A stretch of 64,000 nt of DNA. Origin: Rebecca billardiae RCC1528. Lineage: Eukaryota > Haptophyta. The notes beneath the pieces are model-generated. The model was not told where the DNA came from. It saw only the letters and a list, made by a program, of their open reading frames with translations, and made no database searches. Positions 32,400 through 42,162 of this stretch are shown in pieces. Location of the stretch: contig OZ251245.1 in assembly GCA_965240325.2 (NCBI GenBank), forward strand, positions 434,001 to 498,000. Direction: 5' to 3'. Within the stretch, counting starts at the first letter, position 1; the number at the start of each line of letters is the position of its first letter. The translations under genes and the position numbers were made by a program.

Positions 32400-32910
32400 G
32401 CACCCTATCTTCTCCGCGCGTCACTTGCGCCTATCTCATCTCCGCGCGTTACTTGCGCCTACTATCTACTTCTCCGCGCGTTACTTGCGCCTGTCTCCGC
32501 GCGTCACTTGCGCCTATCTACTTCTCCGCGCGTTACTTGCGCCTACTATATCTACTTCCCCACGCGTTACTTGCGCCTGTCTCCGCGCGTTACTTGCGCC
32601 TATACCTCCTCCGCGCGTTACTTGCGCCTATACTATCTACTTCTCCGCGCGTTACTTGCGCCTGTCTCCGCGCGTTACTTGCGCCTACTATATCTTCTCC
32701 GCGCGTTTACTTGCGCCTATCTTCTCCGCGCGTTACTTGCGCCTGTCTCCGCGCGTTACTTGCGCCTACTATATCTTCTCCGCGCGTTACTTGCGCCTAT
32801 CTTCTCCGCGCGTTACTTGCGCCTATCTCCTCCGCGCGTTACTTGCGCCTATGCCCTCCGCGCCTATCGTCTCCGCGCGCATCTTATTCTCCGCGCGTCA
32901 CTCGCACCTG
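32400..32910. repeat. Minisatellite, core ccgcgcgttacttgcgcct
   Basis: Roughly 17-19 degenerate copies of a 22-37-bp unit built on the core ctccgcgcgttacttgcgcc, with spacers of type tatctt, gtct or actatatctactt. The long frames across it (repeating ARYLRLSPRVTCAY) are artefacts of the repeat. The units are unequal in length and adjacent, with no uniform spacers, so it is not a CRISPR array. Confidence 0.93.
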
Positions 32911-32952
32911 TCTTCTCATGCGCGCGCGCCGATCATCATCATGTGCGCGCGC

Positions 32953-34045
32953 CGATCATCACTTCGTGCTCAGCGTAACCATCGCATCATCATCCGGGTG
33001 CCGAGCGTGCCATCATCGCACACACCTTTCGGCGCGCTTACATGGGCGTACGTGGTGTCTGTGGCCGGGGCGTGGGGGACGACGTCGTCGGCGGGCTGGC
33101 GTTGATACCCGCGCGCGCCGATCATCATTCGTGCTCCGCGCAATAACCATCATCATCATTCGGGTGCCGAGTGCGCCATCCTCGCGCGCACCTTTCGGCG
33201 CGCTTACATGGGTGTACGTGGTGTCTGTGGCCGGGGTGTCGGGGACGACGTTGTCGGCGGGCCGGCGTTGATACCTGCGCCGCGTGGCGGCTCTGGCGGA
33301 TGCAGCTCTCGCCGGTCGGCTGCCACTGCAGCGGGGCGCGCGCGCTGCTGGGCGTTTTCGGGCGCGAAAAGCGACGTGGCCCGCTGGCCACCTGCGGCGC
33401 TTTCACCTGGCCTTGGTCTTCCTCGCTCGTCACCTTCTGCGTCGCTCGAGCGCGGACGCGCTCATCATCGTCAATCACCTCCTGTCTATCGCTCGAACCG
33501 CTGCTTTCCGTTCCGTTCCGTTTCTACGCGCGTTCCTTTCCTCACGCCGAGCGTGCCTGGCCCTTCCCGCCACGCGCCACGCGTTCCTCTCCCATTCCTG
33601 TGCCATCTTCCTCACTCATCACCTCCTGCTTCGCTCGAGCGCTCGAACGTGGTCGCGTTCATCGTCAATCGCCTTGTGCCTCTCGCGCGAGCCGTTGCGG
33701 CGAATTCGTCACGCGCGCGCATGGTCATGCGCGCGCGCCGATCATCGCGTGACGATCATCATGCGCGCGCACCGACCAGCGCCGATCATCATGCGCGCGC
33801 GCCGTCATGCGCGCGCGCCGAGTATCATGCGCCGTTTATCATGCGCGCGCTCCGATCCGCCCGCGCGCGCACCGCTCATCGTGCGCGCGCACCGATCGTC
33901 ATTCGTGCGCCGCACGGCCATCACCATTCGCGCACCGTGCGCGTCACCTCGCACGCCCCTTTTCGGCGCGCTTTCACGGGCGCTCGTGCGGTCTGCAGGC
34001 GCGTGGTTGACGACGTTGTCGGCAAGCCGACGTCGATACCTGCGC
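32953..34045. repeat. Diverged block repeat with gatcatcatgcgcgcgc motifs
   Basis: Three related blocks, about 32953-33106, 33119-33274 and 33893-34041, each run from a gatcatc/ttcgtgc start through ggtgtctgtggccgggg- and gacgacgttgtcggc-like sequence to cgttgatacc. The stretch 33720-33900 is a cluster of short gccgatcatcatgcgcgcgc units. No gene is supported; one 605-codon plus frame crosses this region but changes character at each repeat boundary. Confidence 0.75.
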
Positions 34046-34467
34046 CTCATGTCGGCTCGGGTGTGTTCCGCGACGGCTCGGGCGCATGCGCTCTCGCCGG
34101 CCGGCGGCGGCGGCGGCGGTGCGCGCGTGCTGCTGGGCGGTTTCGTCGGGCAAGTGGACGGCGTGGCCTGCGGGTCACCTGCAGCGCTTCGCCTGGCCTG
34201 TGCCGGCGCGCGACGACGGGCGGGTTACGCCAGTGGTCCTGTGGTCCGCCGGTCGCTGCGGGCTCTCGGCGACCTCTGGCAGGGGCTGAGCGCTGGGGGG
34301 GAGGGGGGGGGGGGCACCCAGTCCGCCGCTCCGCGGCCCCACACCGGCGGCGTGCGGCGTGGTGGTGGGCAGGGCGCTGCGCCTCTGGGGGTCGGGGCCG
34401 GGCCTGGCCTCGGCCGCGCCGGCCGACGCCGGCCACGCCGGCGTGGCGCCTGGCGCTGCGCCTCTTT

Positions 34468-35251
34468 GGGCGGGCGCTGCCTCGCCGCCCTGCCCCCCCC
34501 CGTGGCGACTGGCGGCCCCAGGCAACCCCTGCATCCGCCTATCGTAAACACCGGTTCGCCAGAAGGAGCGCGACGCGCGCGCGGTTATGGGGCGATGGCC
34601 GACGCGACGGGAGTGGTGGGTTTGGCAGTCCGCGGTGGTTATCGCGTTATGACTGCCGCGTCGCTGCTCCGCCGCCGTCCGTGCCCCTCCCCGCTAGGTG
34701 GGCGTATACCTGGCCGGACGCGGGTTCGGCGCTCGCAGCGGCATCGCCGGAGTGACCGGACGGTGACGAGATGTGAGTCGGAAGCAGCTCGCCTTTGCGG
34801 CGCGGGTACCAAGCGGAAAGTGAGCGTACCTGCAGGCGGGCCGACCCTCGGCGTGACAGGCGCACCTTCGGGGCCGGTCAGGGCAGCCCACGTCGTGCAG
34901 CCGACCGCTTCCGCCGCGACTGCCCCCCGGCGCACCCTGCCCCGGCCGACGCCTGAGCACAGCGGCCCCGCCCGGGCCCGGGGCCCCCGGGCGGCAGGCC
35001 GCGGCGGCGCCGGCACACTCACGGACAGCCAGCGGCGCTCCTCCGCCTCCCGCCCGCCCTCCCTGGCGTGGGATCGCCGCGCTGGGGTGGGTGCGGCTTG
35101 AGTCAGCGTCCACGGGGGGGGCGATGTGCTGCCGGGCGGGCGCTGCCTCGCCGCCCTGCCCCCCCCCGTGGCGACTGGCGGCCCCAGGCAACCCCTGCAT
35201 CCGCCTATCGTAAACACCGGTTCGCCAGAAGGAGCGCGACGCGCGCGCGGT
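34468..35251. repeat. 118-bp direct repeats flanking a 548-bp block
   Basis: The 118-bp sequence at 34468-34585 is repeated exactly at 35134-35251 in the same orientation (starting gggcgggcgctgcctcgccg and ending cgacgcgcgcgcggt). Between them lie 548 bp that include copy 2 of the 463-bp duplication. The arrangement looks LTR-like in miniature, but there are no TG...CA ends, primer-binding site or coding sequence. Unequal crossing-over or insertion within a tandem repeat is as likely. Confidence 0.85.
34588..35050. repeat. 463-bp exact direct duplication, copy 2
   Basis: Second copy of 30381-30843, identical by eye, located just inside the left 118-bp direct repeat. The lack of differences implies recent duplication, gene conversion or strong constraint. 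No adjacent gene uses it as a promoter here. Confidence 0.9.
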
Positions 35252-35328
35252 ATATATACTAAGAATAAGAGACGCACACAGCTCAGGCAGGCGAGACAGT
35301 ACACAACACGACTTGATGTTCATCTGTT

Positions 35329-37898
35329 CATCCAACCGGAGTGCACTCGAGCGAAAACGTGCGCGGCGAGGCCACTTTCACACGGGGTGGCGAGGCCACT
35401 TCGAGGGTGGCCTCGCCGCGGTGGCGAGGCCACCCTTCGTCGTCTTGCTACGGCAGAACTTTTAGAAACGAAAGTGCCGCCTCCGCGCGCCCCATCTTCG
35501 TGCACGGCGGCGAGGGGCGCGCGGGGGCGCCGGCTCGCGATCCGAAGGGCAGTAGCTCGCGACCTCGCGTGGGCTGCGGCAGCGGCGCTGTGGCATGCCA
35601 GTCGCCTTCCGCGCGTCTGTGTGCGATCGCGCGCTCCCGCTCGTCGCCACGCCGCGCGCGACCGTTCACGCCACGGCCTTCCACGCTGCTTGCAGACCCT
35701 TGCGAGCACACGGCCGCGGAGAGCCCAGAGCGCCCGCCGCGAGCGCGACGCACTGCTAGGATGTGATGTACTGATAGCCACGCTGACATGCGCTTGCGTT
35801 CCCCTGAGTGCAGCCCACATCCAGACCATTTCCTACCGCTGCACGAGAGTCCATGGTCTATCACACGACCATCGACCTGTGGACATTACTGCAGCTGCCC
35901 ATGATCATCGCACGTATCTCGTGGGCCAAAGCGTGCCTCGTAGGGCCAGTGCACTACCAGTACAACACATCCCAGCAGTGCGTCGCGCTCGCGGCGGGCG
36001 CTCTGGGCTCTCCGCGGCCGTGTGCTCGTAAGGGTCTGCAAGCAGCGTGGAAGGCCGTGGCGTGAACGGTCGCGCGCGGCGTGGCGACGAGCGGGAGCGC
36101 GCGATCGCACACAGACGCGCGGAAGGCGACTGGCATGCCACAGCGCCGCTGCCGCAGCCCACGCGAGGTCGCGAGCTACTGCCCTTCGGATCGCGAGCCG
36201 GCGCCCCCGCGCGCCCCTCGCCGCCGTGCACGAAGATGGGGCGCGCGGAGGCGGCATTTTCGTTTCTAAAAGTTCTGCCGTAGCAAGACGACGAAGGGTG
36301 GCCTCGCCACCGCGGCGAGGCCACCCTCGAAAGTGGCCTCGCCACCCCGTGTGAAAGTGGCCTCGCCGCGCACGTTTTCGCTCGAGTGCACTCAACCGGT
36401 CCAGACCTCGGGATTTGCCAGCCCAAACCCAAAACCCACCCCAGGCTTGCAAACCAAGCCCCCCAAAACCCCTCGCGCGGCGAAAGGCACCGTCCCTTAG
36501 GAGTCGATGCCTTCCGGGAGCTCTTTGAATACGCGTTGCGCGTGCGCGGGCACTCCCGGACAGCCGCCGCCAAGAAGGCCAGCCGCCGCCAGCCTGCGCG
36601 GCGCGCGCGCCCTGCTCGGTCGTCCGCCGCGGCGCGTGCGCGTCGAGGCGCATGACGGGCTTTGCCGTGCACGTCGTGCCCGTGCTCGCGGCTCATGCAC
36701 GCCTCACGACCGAGATGCATGTCTTGCGCGCCCTCCTTTGGCTCGCACTGCGGTCTCCTCGCCGACAGCCTTGTGATCACGCGCGCCGCCATTTCAACCG
36801 GTTGCTGGTCTGCCAGCTGTCGAGCGTGTGTGTGCGGTCTGATCGATGTCGGCATGGCTGCCGGCGAAGCAGTGATATTGAGTACACCCATGCCCATCTC
36901 GCAGAAGCGAAAAAGCCGACCTTTGAATGTCCCAGGGGCGCACGCGTGCCCATCACGCTCGTCGGACAGGCCTTCTCCAGAACTGCGCTTGCCATCCGGC
37001 AGGTCTCTGCGCGCGGAGAGGGCGGCGAGGGCGTCGGCGAGGCGGCACGATTGCTGCCTACGGGTCTTCTAGCCCCCACAAAGTGCCCGCGCACGGCTGT
37101 CACGCCCGCATGCGGCCTTGGGAGCGCTGCGCAGGCGGGCCCTCGCGTCGCCCAGTGCTCGCCATCCCGTTTTGGGGGGCTTGGTTTGCAAGCCCCAGGT
37201 GGGTTTCCGGGTGGAAATCTGGGCGCCGCGCTCCCGGACTCAGCTGAACGCCGCCGCCGCCGCCACCTCGCTCTCGCCTACCGCCGCCAGGGCGAGGCCG
37301 CGCGATGTCCAGTAGAGCTTCCGATGGGACGCAGCGGGGCGGTAGCGAGGCGGTGAACTACTGTAGCTTGCGCGTGGCGCAGCGCTTCGCGCCCTCGCAC
37401 CTCGAAGGTCAGCTTGAGGCCCGCGCGAGCACGAGCTTGCGAAGCCGCCGCATTCAGCCAGAGACATGGGCGCCTTGCCTGCCGAGGCAGCAGAGAGGCA
37501 CGCACGCGCGGGAAGCCGCTGGGCACCATGGCGCGCGCCTACGACCGTACTGTAACATGGCTCACACATTCCTGGGATGCGCGCCTCGGGTTGCTCTCAG
37601 CGCGCGCATACTTTGCGGGGATGACAGCACGGCTGAAGTGAGAGGCGGCGCACACGTCCGTGCGGGCTCAAGGCGCGGAGAAGATGGGCAGACGCGAGTC
37701 GCCCGGCGCAGGGCGGCGCAGAAAGGCTCTATGCATCTGCCCGACGGCGTGCGCCATCGCCGCGTGCACGTCTGCGACCACGGCGGCGCGGCAGCCGGCG
37801 GCGCCTCGCGGCGGATGGCTGTGGCGGCGCACGCGGCGCACACGGCGGGTTTTGAATTTCCGAGTTTCCCAAATCCTGAGGTCTGGACCGGTTGGATG
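35329..37898. mobile_element. Larger TIR element, interrupted by a nested fold-back element
   Basis: A 29-bp terminal sequence is present at both ends as inverted copies with one mismatch. The right end is 37870-37898. The left end is split into 35329-35339 and 36393-36417 by the nested insertion. A possible 4-bp target duplication, TGTT, flanks it. Inside, an exact 26-bp inverted pair (ggcttgcaaaccaagccccc and following) lies at 36444-36469 and 37169-37194, perhaps the ends of another old element. No transposase is recognisable, so it is non-autonomous or decayed. Confidence 0.65.
35340..36392. mobile_element. Fold-back (long-TIR) element with 7-bp target duplication
   Basis: Arms of about 434 bp (35340-35773 and about 35958-36392) are near-perfect inverted copies around a loop of about 185 bp. 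The ends are agtgcactcgagcg and its reverse complement. The heptamer caaccgg occurs directly on both sides (35333-35339 and 36393-36399), as expected for a target-site duplication. Several copies of the word gtggcgaggccac lie just inside each end and look like subterminal transposase-binding repeats. It carries no gene. Confidence 0.85.
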
Positions 37899-38417
37899 TG
37901 TTGTGCGTTCGTCATCATACCCGGTACCATACGGTCGAGTGACGATGAAATCGCTTGCACCTGCGCCGGAGCGCCACATCGCTGCGCGCGTGCCGCGCGC
38001 GCGCACACCGCTCTGTAGCTCGCGGCGTGTCCGCAGCCAAGGGTGGCCAGGCAAGGGCCGTAGGTCGGAGTCGCCGACTCCAGCGGCGTCCGGCGCCGGA
38101 GCCTCACCTCAAGAGTAATTTTGGAGCGGCGGAGCCGGGCGCGCGCGGGGCCGGCGCCGCCGCTGTGGCGGGCCGCCGCTCGGGGGCGAGTCGCCAGTCG
38201 GGGCGTGCACTGCGTGAGCTCGTGCGGCCGCTGCCGCGCACGCCGAACGATCTGGCGTGGCGGTCTCGCGGCTTATTGACAATGGCCTTGCGCGCCACAG
38301 AAATTCCGTCCGAGCATTGTCGGAAACTCATGCATCAGAAGTCGAGTACGGCAGACGACTGACTGCTAAGACGACGTGCAGGCTCATCTGCATGCGACGA
38401 CATGCTCCGACGGCTCG
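37899..38417. other. Intergenic region, no gene seen
   Basis: This is the 3' flank of the TauE/SafE-like gene (minus strand) up to the right end of the TIR element. It contains GC-rich sequence and a less GC-rich stretch at 38270-38400. No frame, repeat or RNA gene is supported. Confidence 0.45.
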
Positions 38418-39641
38418 TCAGCCCAGCGCCGCCTTCGCAGCAAAGGCGCAGCCGACGACGGCAAACAGCCCTGCGGCGAAGCGCTCGACCGCCTCGTCGT
38501 CCAGCAGCCCGCGGCTTGCGATCAGCGGCGCGAGCTGCCCGCCGACGAGCACGCCGGGCACGGTGAAGCGCACGAGGTCCCACGGGACGGCCGCCGCGAA
38601 GTCGCCGCCCGTCGCGGCGGCGAGCGCAGCGAACTGGACGGCGGCGGCGGCGGCGGCGGTGACGACGACCGTCGCGACCGACGTGCCCGCCGCGAGCGGC
38701 AGCGGCATGCACTGCGTGCGCACGAGCTGTGGCAGGAGCACCTCGCCCACGCCCACGCCGAGCAGACCGGTCAGGAACGAGCCGCCCGCCGTCGCGCCCG
38801 CCGAGCCCGCCGAGCCGCGCGGCGCGGCGCGGAAGGACAGCACGCGGCCGTCAGGCAGCGCCTTTGTGCGCACCTCGCCCTCGCCATCGACGGCGCACTC
38901 GTCCGCGGCGAGCTCCGCGAGGGCCGCGGGCTTGGGCGCGAGCGAGAGAAAGGCGGCGAGGCCGAGCATCAGCGCCGCGTATACCTCGCGCAGCACGCCC
39001 GGCTCCGCCGCGACCGAGCCGGCGCACAGCGCGCCGCACAGCGCCGAGGGCACCGAGACCGCCGCAAACTGCCGCGTCGTGCGCCAGTCGACGAGCCCGC
39101 GGCGCGCGTACCCGCTCAGCCCCGAGGCGAAGCCGAAGACCTCGGTGAGGAGCGCGGAGGCAATCGCCGCCGCAGGCGACGCCAGCGGGAACTGCGGCCC
39201 CAGCGCCGGGAAGACGAGGAGGAAGATGGGCGAGAAGAGGGCGGCGCCGCCGATACCGGCGAGCTGGCAGCTGGTCGACACGCACGCCGCCACCGGCAGC
39301 ATGAACGCGTAGCGCAGCGGGTCGGCGAGCGCGGGGGCGTCGGCGAGCGCGGCGCTGCTCGCATCCGCCGCGAGGGCGGAGAGGTCCGCGGCGAGCGAGG
39401 GCGCGGCGGCGGCGGGCAGGTCGAGGAGCATCCGCGGCGTGGTGCGTTCGCGCAGCAGCTTAGCCCGGCGCCACGCGCCTTGGCTGGTCAGGGGCAGCGC
39501 GTGGCGAGCGGCGGCGCCCGCCAGCGGGCACCGACTGCCTGGCTGAGGGCACGCAGGCCGTCCGAACGCGCCGCGAGCATTGCTCGGCACGCCGCTGAAC
39601 GCGATTGCTGCGAGCAGCGCGGCGGCGGCGGCGGACGCCAT
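38418..39641 (-). CDS. TauE/SafE-family membrane transporter, probably plastid-targeted
   Basis: Single exon, 407 aa. After an N-terminal leader of about 95 residues come the first family repeat, with CQLAGIGGAALFSPIFLLVF and LASPAAAIASALLTEVFGFA, and the second, with GGSFLTGLLGVGVGEVLLPQ and further hydrophobic helices. The TauE/SafE (DUF81) family has two inverted repeats of 3-4 helices and moves anions such as sulfite, sulfoacetate or other organic acids. The leader begins with a signal-peptide-like MASAAAAALLAAIAFSGVPS and continues with an Arg-rich hydroxylated stretch, which fits bipartite targeting to a plastid of secondary origin. A Glu/Asp-rich loop lies between the repeats. The family is confident; substrate and location are inferred. 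Confidence 0.85.
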   Translation of the reverse strand: MASAAAAALLAAIAFSGVPSNARGAFGRPACPQPGSRCPLAGAAARHALPLTSQGAWRRAKLLRERTTPRMLLDLPAAAAPSLAADLSALAADASSAALADAPALADPLRYAFMLPVAACVSTSCQLAGIGGAALFSPIFLLVFPALGPQFPLASPAAAIASALLTEVFGFASGLSGYARRGLVDWRTTRQFAAVSVPSALCGALCAGSVAAEPGVLREVYAALMLGLAAFLSLAPKPAALAELAADECAVDGEGEVRTKALPDGRVLSFRAAPRGSAGSAGATAGGSFLTGLLGVGVGEVLLPQLVRTQCMPLPLAAGTSVATVVVTAAAAAAVQFAALAAATGGDFAAAVPWDLVRFTVPGVLVGGQLAPLIASRGLLDDEAVERFAAGLFAVVGCAFAAKAALG

Positions 39642-40043
39642 GGCACTGGTAGTAGTATCGAGTCGATGACACGGCGGGCGGCGAAGGCGTGAAGCTTCGA
39701 GCAGAATCCACCCGCCATCGTCAAAGCATCATCACCCAAATTGACCAAGGGCCCTTGCATTGACGGCAGAATGATCGCGCCTCCGGATGCGGCTCATCGC
39801 CGCCGTGCTGCAGTGCGCGATGAAATCGCTCGCAAGGGCGGTAGTACGTCTCGCTGCATATACGTCAAGGCGTCATCATCTAGTACAGTTTAGAAGGCAA
39901 TGTTACCAACGGCGGCGGAGGCGCATGCATGCTGCTGCCCCGCGCGACGGCAGGCTGCTGGCGGTCCACCACGCGCGCAAGGGCACCGGCACGGGCCGCG
40001 CGCGCGCAGCCCGCGCCGCCGCTCCACGGGAGCCTACGCCGCC
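39642..40043. other. Short intergenic region
   Basis: This lies between two minus-strand genes: promoter of the TauE/SafE-like gene on the left and 3' end of the SGNH gene on the right. It is less GC-rich than the genes. No other feature seen. Confidence 0.5.
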
Positions 40044-41960
40044 CTACGCGGCGCCGGGCGCGATGGACTCCCACGGTGCCGTCGAGCGCACGCGCCCGTT
40101 GATGGCGAAGCCCTCGCCCACGCCGAAGCAGCGCAGCGACTCGGTGCGCCGGCGCAGGTCGTCGGCGCCGCCGCTCGCGCGCGCGTCCTCGTCCACGCTG
40201 CGCACGCGGATCAGCGAGAGCAGCATCAGCTTGAACTTGAGCGGCGAGACCGAGGTGGCGCGCACGACGCACTCCGCGCTCGGTCGGGAAATGTCCAGAA
40301 GTTTCCACTGCGGCTCCGAGAAGCGCACCGTCGGGTCGGTCGCGTTGATCAGCGCGACGGGCGCGCCGGGCGCGTCGTGCGGCGTGCACGCGCAGCCCGA
40401 GACGCAGCGCAGCTCGATCGCGCCGAAGTCCTTGTACGACTGCATGTAGGTCACGATCAGCCAGTCGGCACCGCGCGCGTCGAGAGCCCACTCGACCGCC
40501 GCGCCGCGCGCGTCCGCCTGCAGCGCGGGCAGCCGCGCGACCTTGGACTTGGTGATCTCCGTGCGCACGGCCCAGCCTGAGTTGGCGCGCGCGGTGGCGA
40601 GCATCTCGCTCACGTCCACGCAGATCCCGCCGTCGTCGTACGCGTGCACGCCCTCCTCGCCCTCGCCGCCGTCGCCGCCGCGCTGCGCGGCCGCGCCCAG
40701 CCCGCCGTTCACCTCGTACAGCGGCTCTGGCAGCGCGCGCGGCGGGAGCGGCGGTCTCGGCGGCCGCGGCGCGCCCGCGTGGCGCGCGGCGCGGAAGCGC
40801 GCGGCGACGCGCTCGGCGGTGGTGTCGAGCAGCGCGATCGTGTGCGCCGCGAGCCACGCGTGCCCGCCCTCGTTCGGGTGGTTCAGGTCCGCGTGCAGCG
40901 TGCCGGCCGCGCCCTTGGACGAGTCGGCGACGCCGTGCTCGCGGTCGTAGCACCAGGACTCGCCGGCGGCGCACCGCTCGGCAAAGGCGATGGTCATGGC
41001 GAGCGTGGGGATGGCGTAGTGCGCGCCGAGCTCGCGCAGGCCGTCCTGCGCCTTGCGCAGCACCGCGAGCCCGCCCGTCGGGTGGTACGTCTTCGGCAGC
41101 CACAGCAGCATCAGCACGGCGAGCGAGCGCCGCGCGAGCGCCGCGTGCATGATCCGCTCCTGCAGGCAGAGCATGCGGCCGCCGCCATTCACTGCCTGCT
41201 CGTGCAGCAGCAGGTCGACGCCGCCGAGCGCGCGGCCGAAGCAGGCGGCCATGAAGAGGAGCGGCTTGGACGAGATCACCGTGCGCACCTGCCCGGGGAA
41301 CGCGTGCTCGAACCACTGCACCACCAGGCAGCGCCACGAGTTGCGCGGGTAGCACTGGCGCGCGGCGACCGAGAGCTCGGCGGCGCTCGACTCGGCCGTC
41401 GTGCCGGGCTCGGAGGCGTCGAGGCCGACGGGGCGCGCGGGGCAGTCGTGCGCGTGCAGCCGGGCGCGCTCGCGCGTGCCGCAGTGCGCGTACACGTCGC
41501 CGCCGCGCTCCAGCCGCCCGTTGTACCCCTCGCACCCGCGCGCGACCGTCTCGGCCGGCAGCATCCACGGGTGCGCGAGCGCGGGCGCGGGCGTGGTCTC
41601 GCAGCTGTAGCACTCGGGCGCGGCGCCCGAGCCGCGCGTGACCGAGTCGCCGAGGAAGTACACCGTCACGCGCTCCCCGCGGAGCAGCTTGTCGAACACG
41701 CGCTCCAGCCGCAGCAGCGAGCGCGAGCCCTGGTGCGCGCTCAGCCACGCGCTCGGCTGCTCGCCGCGCACGGGAACGTGCGCGGTCAGGCCGGGCCGCC
41801 AGTGCAGGTCGCACCAGGTGGGCGGCTCGACGTCGACGGGCTCGGGCTCCGCCGCCACGCCCAGCGCCGCGAGCACCGCGCACCACGCCGCCGCGCCGAG
41901 CGCGCGCACTCGGCGCGATGGCCGTTGAGCAGCCATCGCCCGCGAGGCGGCGGCTGCCAT
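40044..41960 (-). CDS. Secreted SGNH/GDSL-like hydrolase with C-terminal beta domain
   Basis: Single exon, 638 aa. A signal peptide (VRALGAAAWCAVLAALGVAA) follows a short N-terminus. VYFLGDSVTRGSG is SGNH block I with the nucleophile Ser in GDS. LHADLNHPNEGGHAW is block V with the Asp-x-x-His pair. The intermediate Gly/Asn blocks are less certain (VNGGG near 41190 is a candidate). SGNH enzymes are esterases or acyl/acetyl transferases acting on lipids or polysaccharides. A Pro-rich linker leads to a C-terminal domain of about 200 residues with paired Cys (ELRCVSGCACTPHDAP) and NATDPTVRFSEPQWKLLDI, probably a beta-sandwich for carbohydrate or cell-wall binding. I chose the ATG at 41960 (an alternative is 41936) because the signal peptide follows directly; the frame is open further upstream into the hairpin region. 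Confidence 0.8.
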   Translation of the reverse strand: MAAAASRAMAAQRPSRRVRALGAAAWCAVLAALGVAAEPEPVDVEPPTWCDLHWRPGLTAHVPVRGEQPSAWLSAHQGSRSLLRLERVFDKLLRGERVTVYFLGDSVTRGSGAAPECYSCETTPAPALAHPWMLPAETVARGCEGYNGRLERGGDVYAHCGTRERARLHAHDCPARPVGLDASEPGTTAESSAAELSVAARQCYPRNSWRCLVVQWFEHAFPGQVRTVISSKPLLFMAACFGRALGGVDLLLHEQAVNGGGRMLCLQERIMHAALARRSLAVLMLLWLPKTYHPTGGLAVLRKAQDGLRELGAHYAIPTLAMTIAFAERCAAGESWCYDREHGVADSSKGAAGTLHADLNHPNEGGHAWLAAHTIALLDTTAERVAARFRAARHAGAPRPPRPPLPPRALPEPLYEVNGGLGAAAQRGGDGGEGEEGVHAYDDGGICVDVSEMLATARANSGWAVRTEITKSKVARLPALQADARGAAVEWALDARGADWLIVTYMQSYKDFGAIELRCVSGCACTPHDAPGAPVALINATDPTVRFSEPQWKLLDISRPSAECVVRATSVSPLKFKLMLLSLIRVRSVDEDARASGGADDLRRRTESLRCFGVGEGFAINGRVRSTAPWESIAPGAA

Positions 41961-42079
41961 CTTTGCGCGTCCGTGCTGTGAGGGCGGGCGTTGCGGCAAT
42001 TGGTTGCGGGTTGCCTTGGCGCGGGGCGCACCCAGCCGACTCAAGGGCGTTCCCGGGATCCTGCCACACGCTCCGCGAG

Positions 42080-42108
42080 GGGTTTTGGCCCCCTGGGGGC
42101 CAAAACCC
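42080..42108. other. Perfect hairpin with 14-bp arms
   Basis: gggttttggccccc, a single t, then the exact reverse complement. It lies about 120 bp upstream of the SGNH start codon, in its probable leader or promoter. The flanking word cgcgaggggtttt recurs in reverse complement at 36464-36476 next to the 26-bp inverted repeat, so it may be a relic end of a related element. Confidence 0.8.
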
Positions 42109-42162
42109 TCCCGGACTGGCGCTGCGCCAGTGGCGGCCGCCAACCCGGACTGCAGCGCACCA

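Noticed and set aside
32400-32910. CRISPR array
   Set aside because: Units are of uneven length, directly adjacent and degenerate, without unique spacers of constant size, and the genome is eukaryotic.
32008-33105. 365-codon plus frame with ARYLRLSPRVTCAY repeats
   Set aside because: It is the translation of a DNA minisatellite; all frames are open and repetitive, with no sign of codon constraint.
33208-35101. 515- and 605-codon overlapping plus frames
   Set aside because: They cross several unrelated repeat boundaries and include the 463-bp duplication; the composition changes at each junction, so no single protein is supported.
34468-35251. True LTR retrotransposon
   Set aside because: The direct repeats are 118 bp, without TG...CA ends, primer-binding site or reverse-transcriptase sequence between them.
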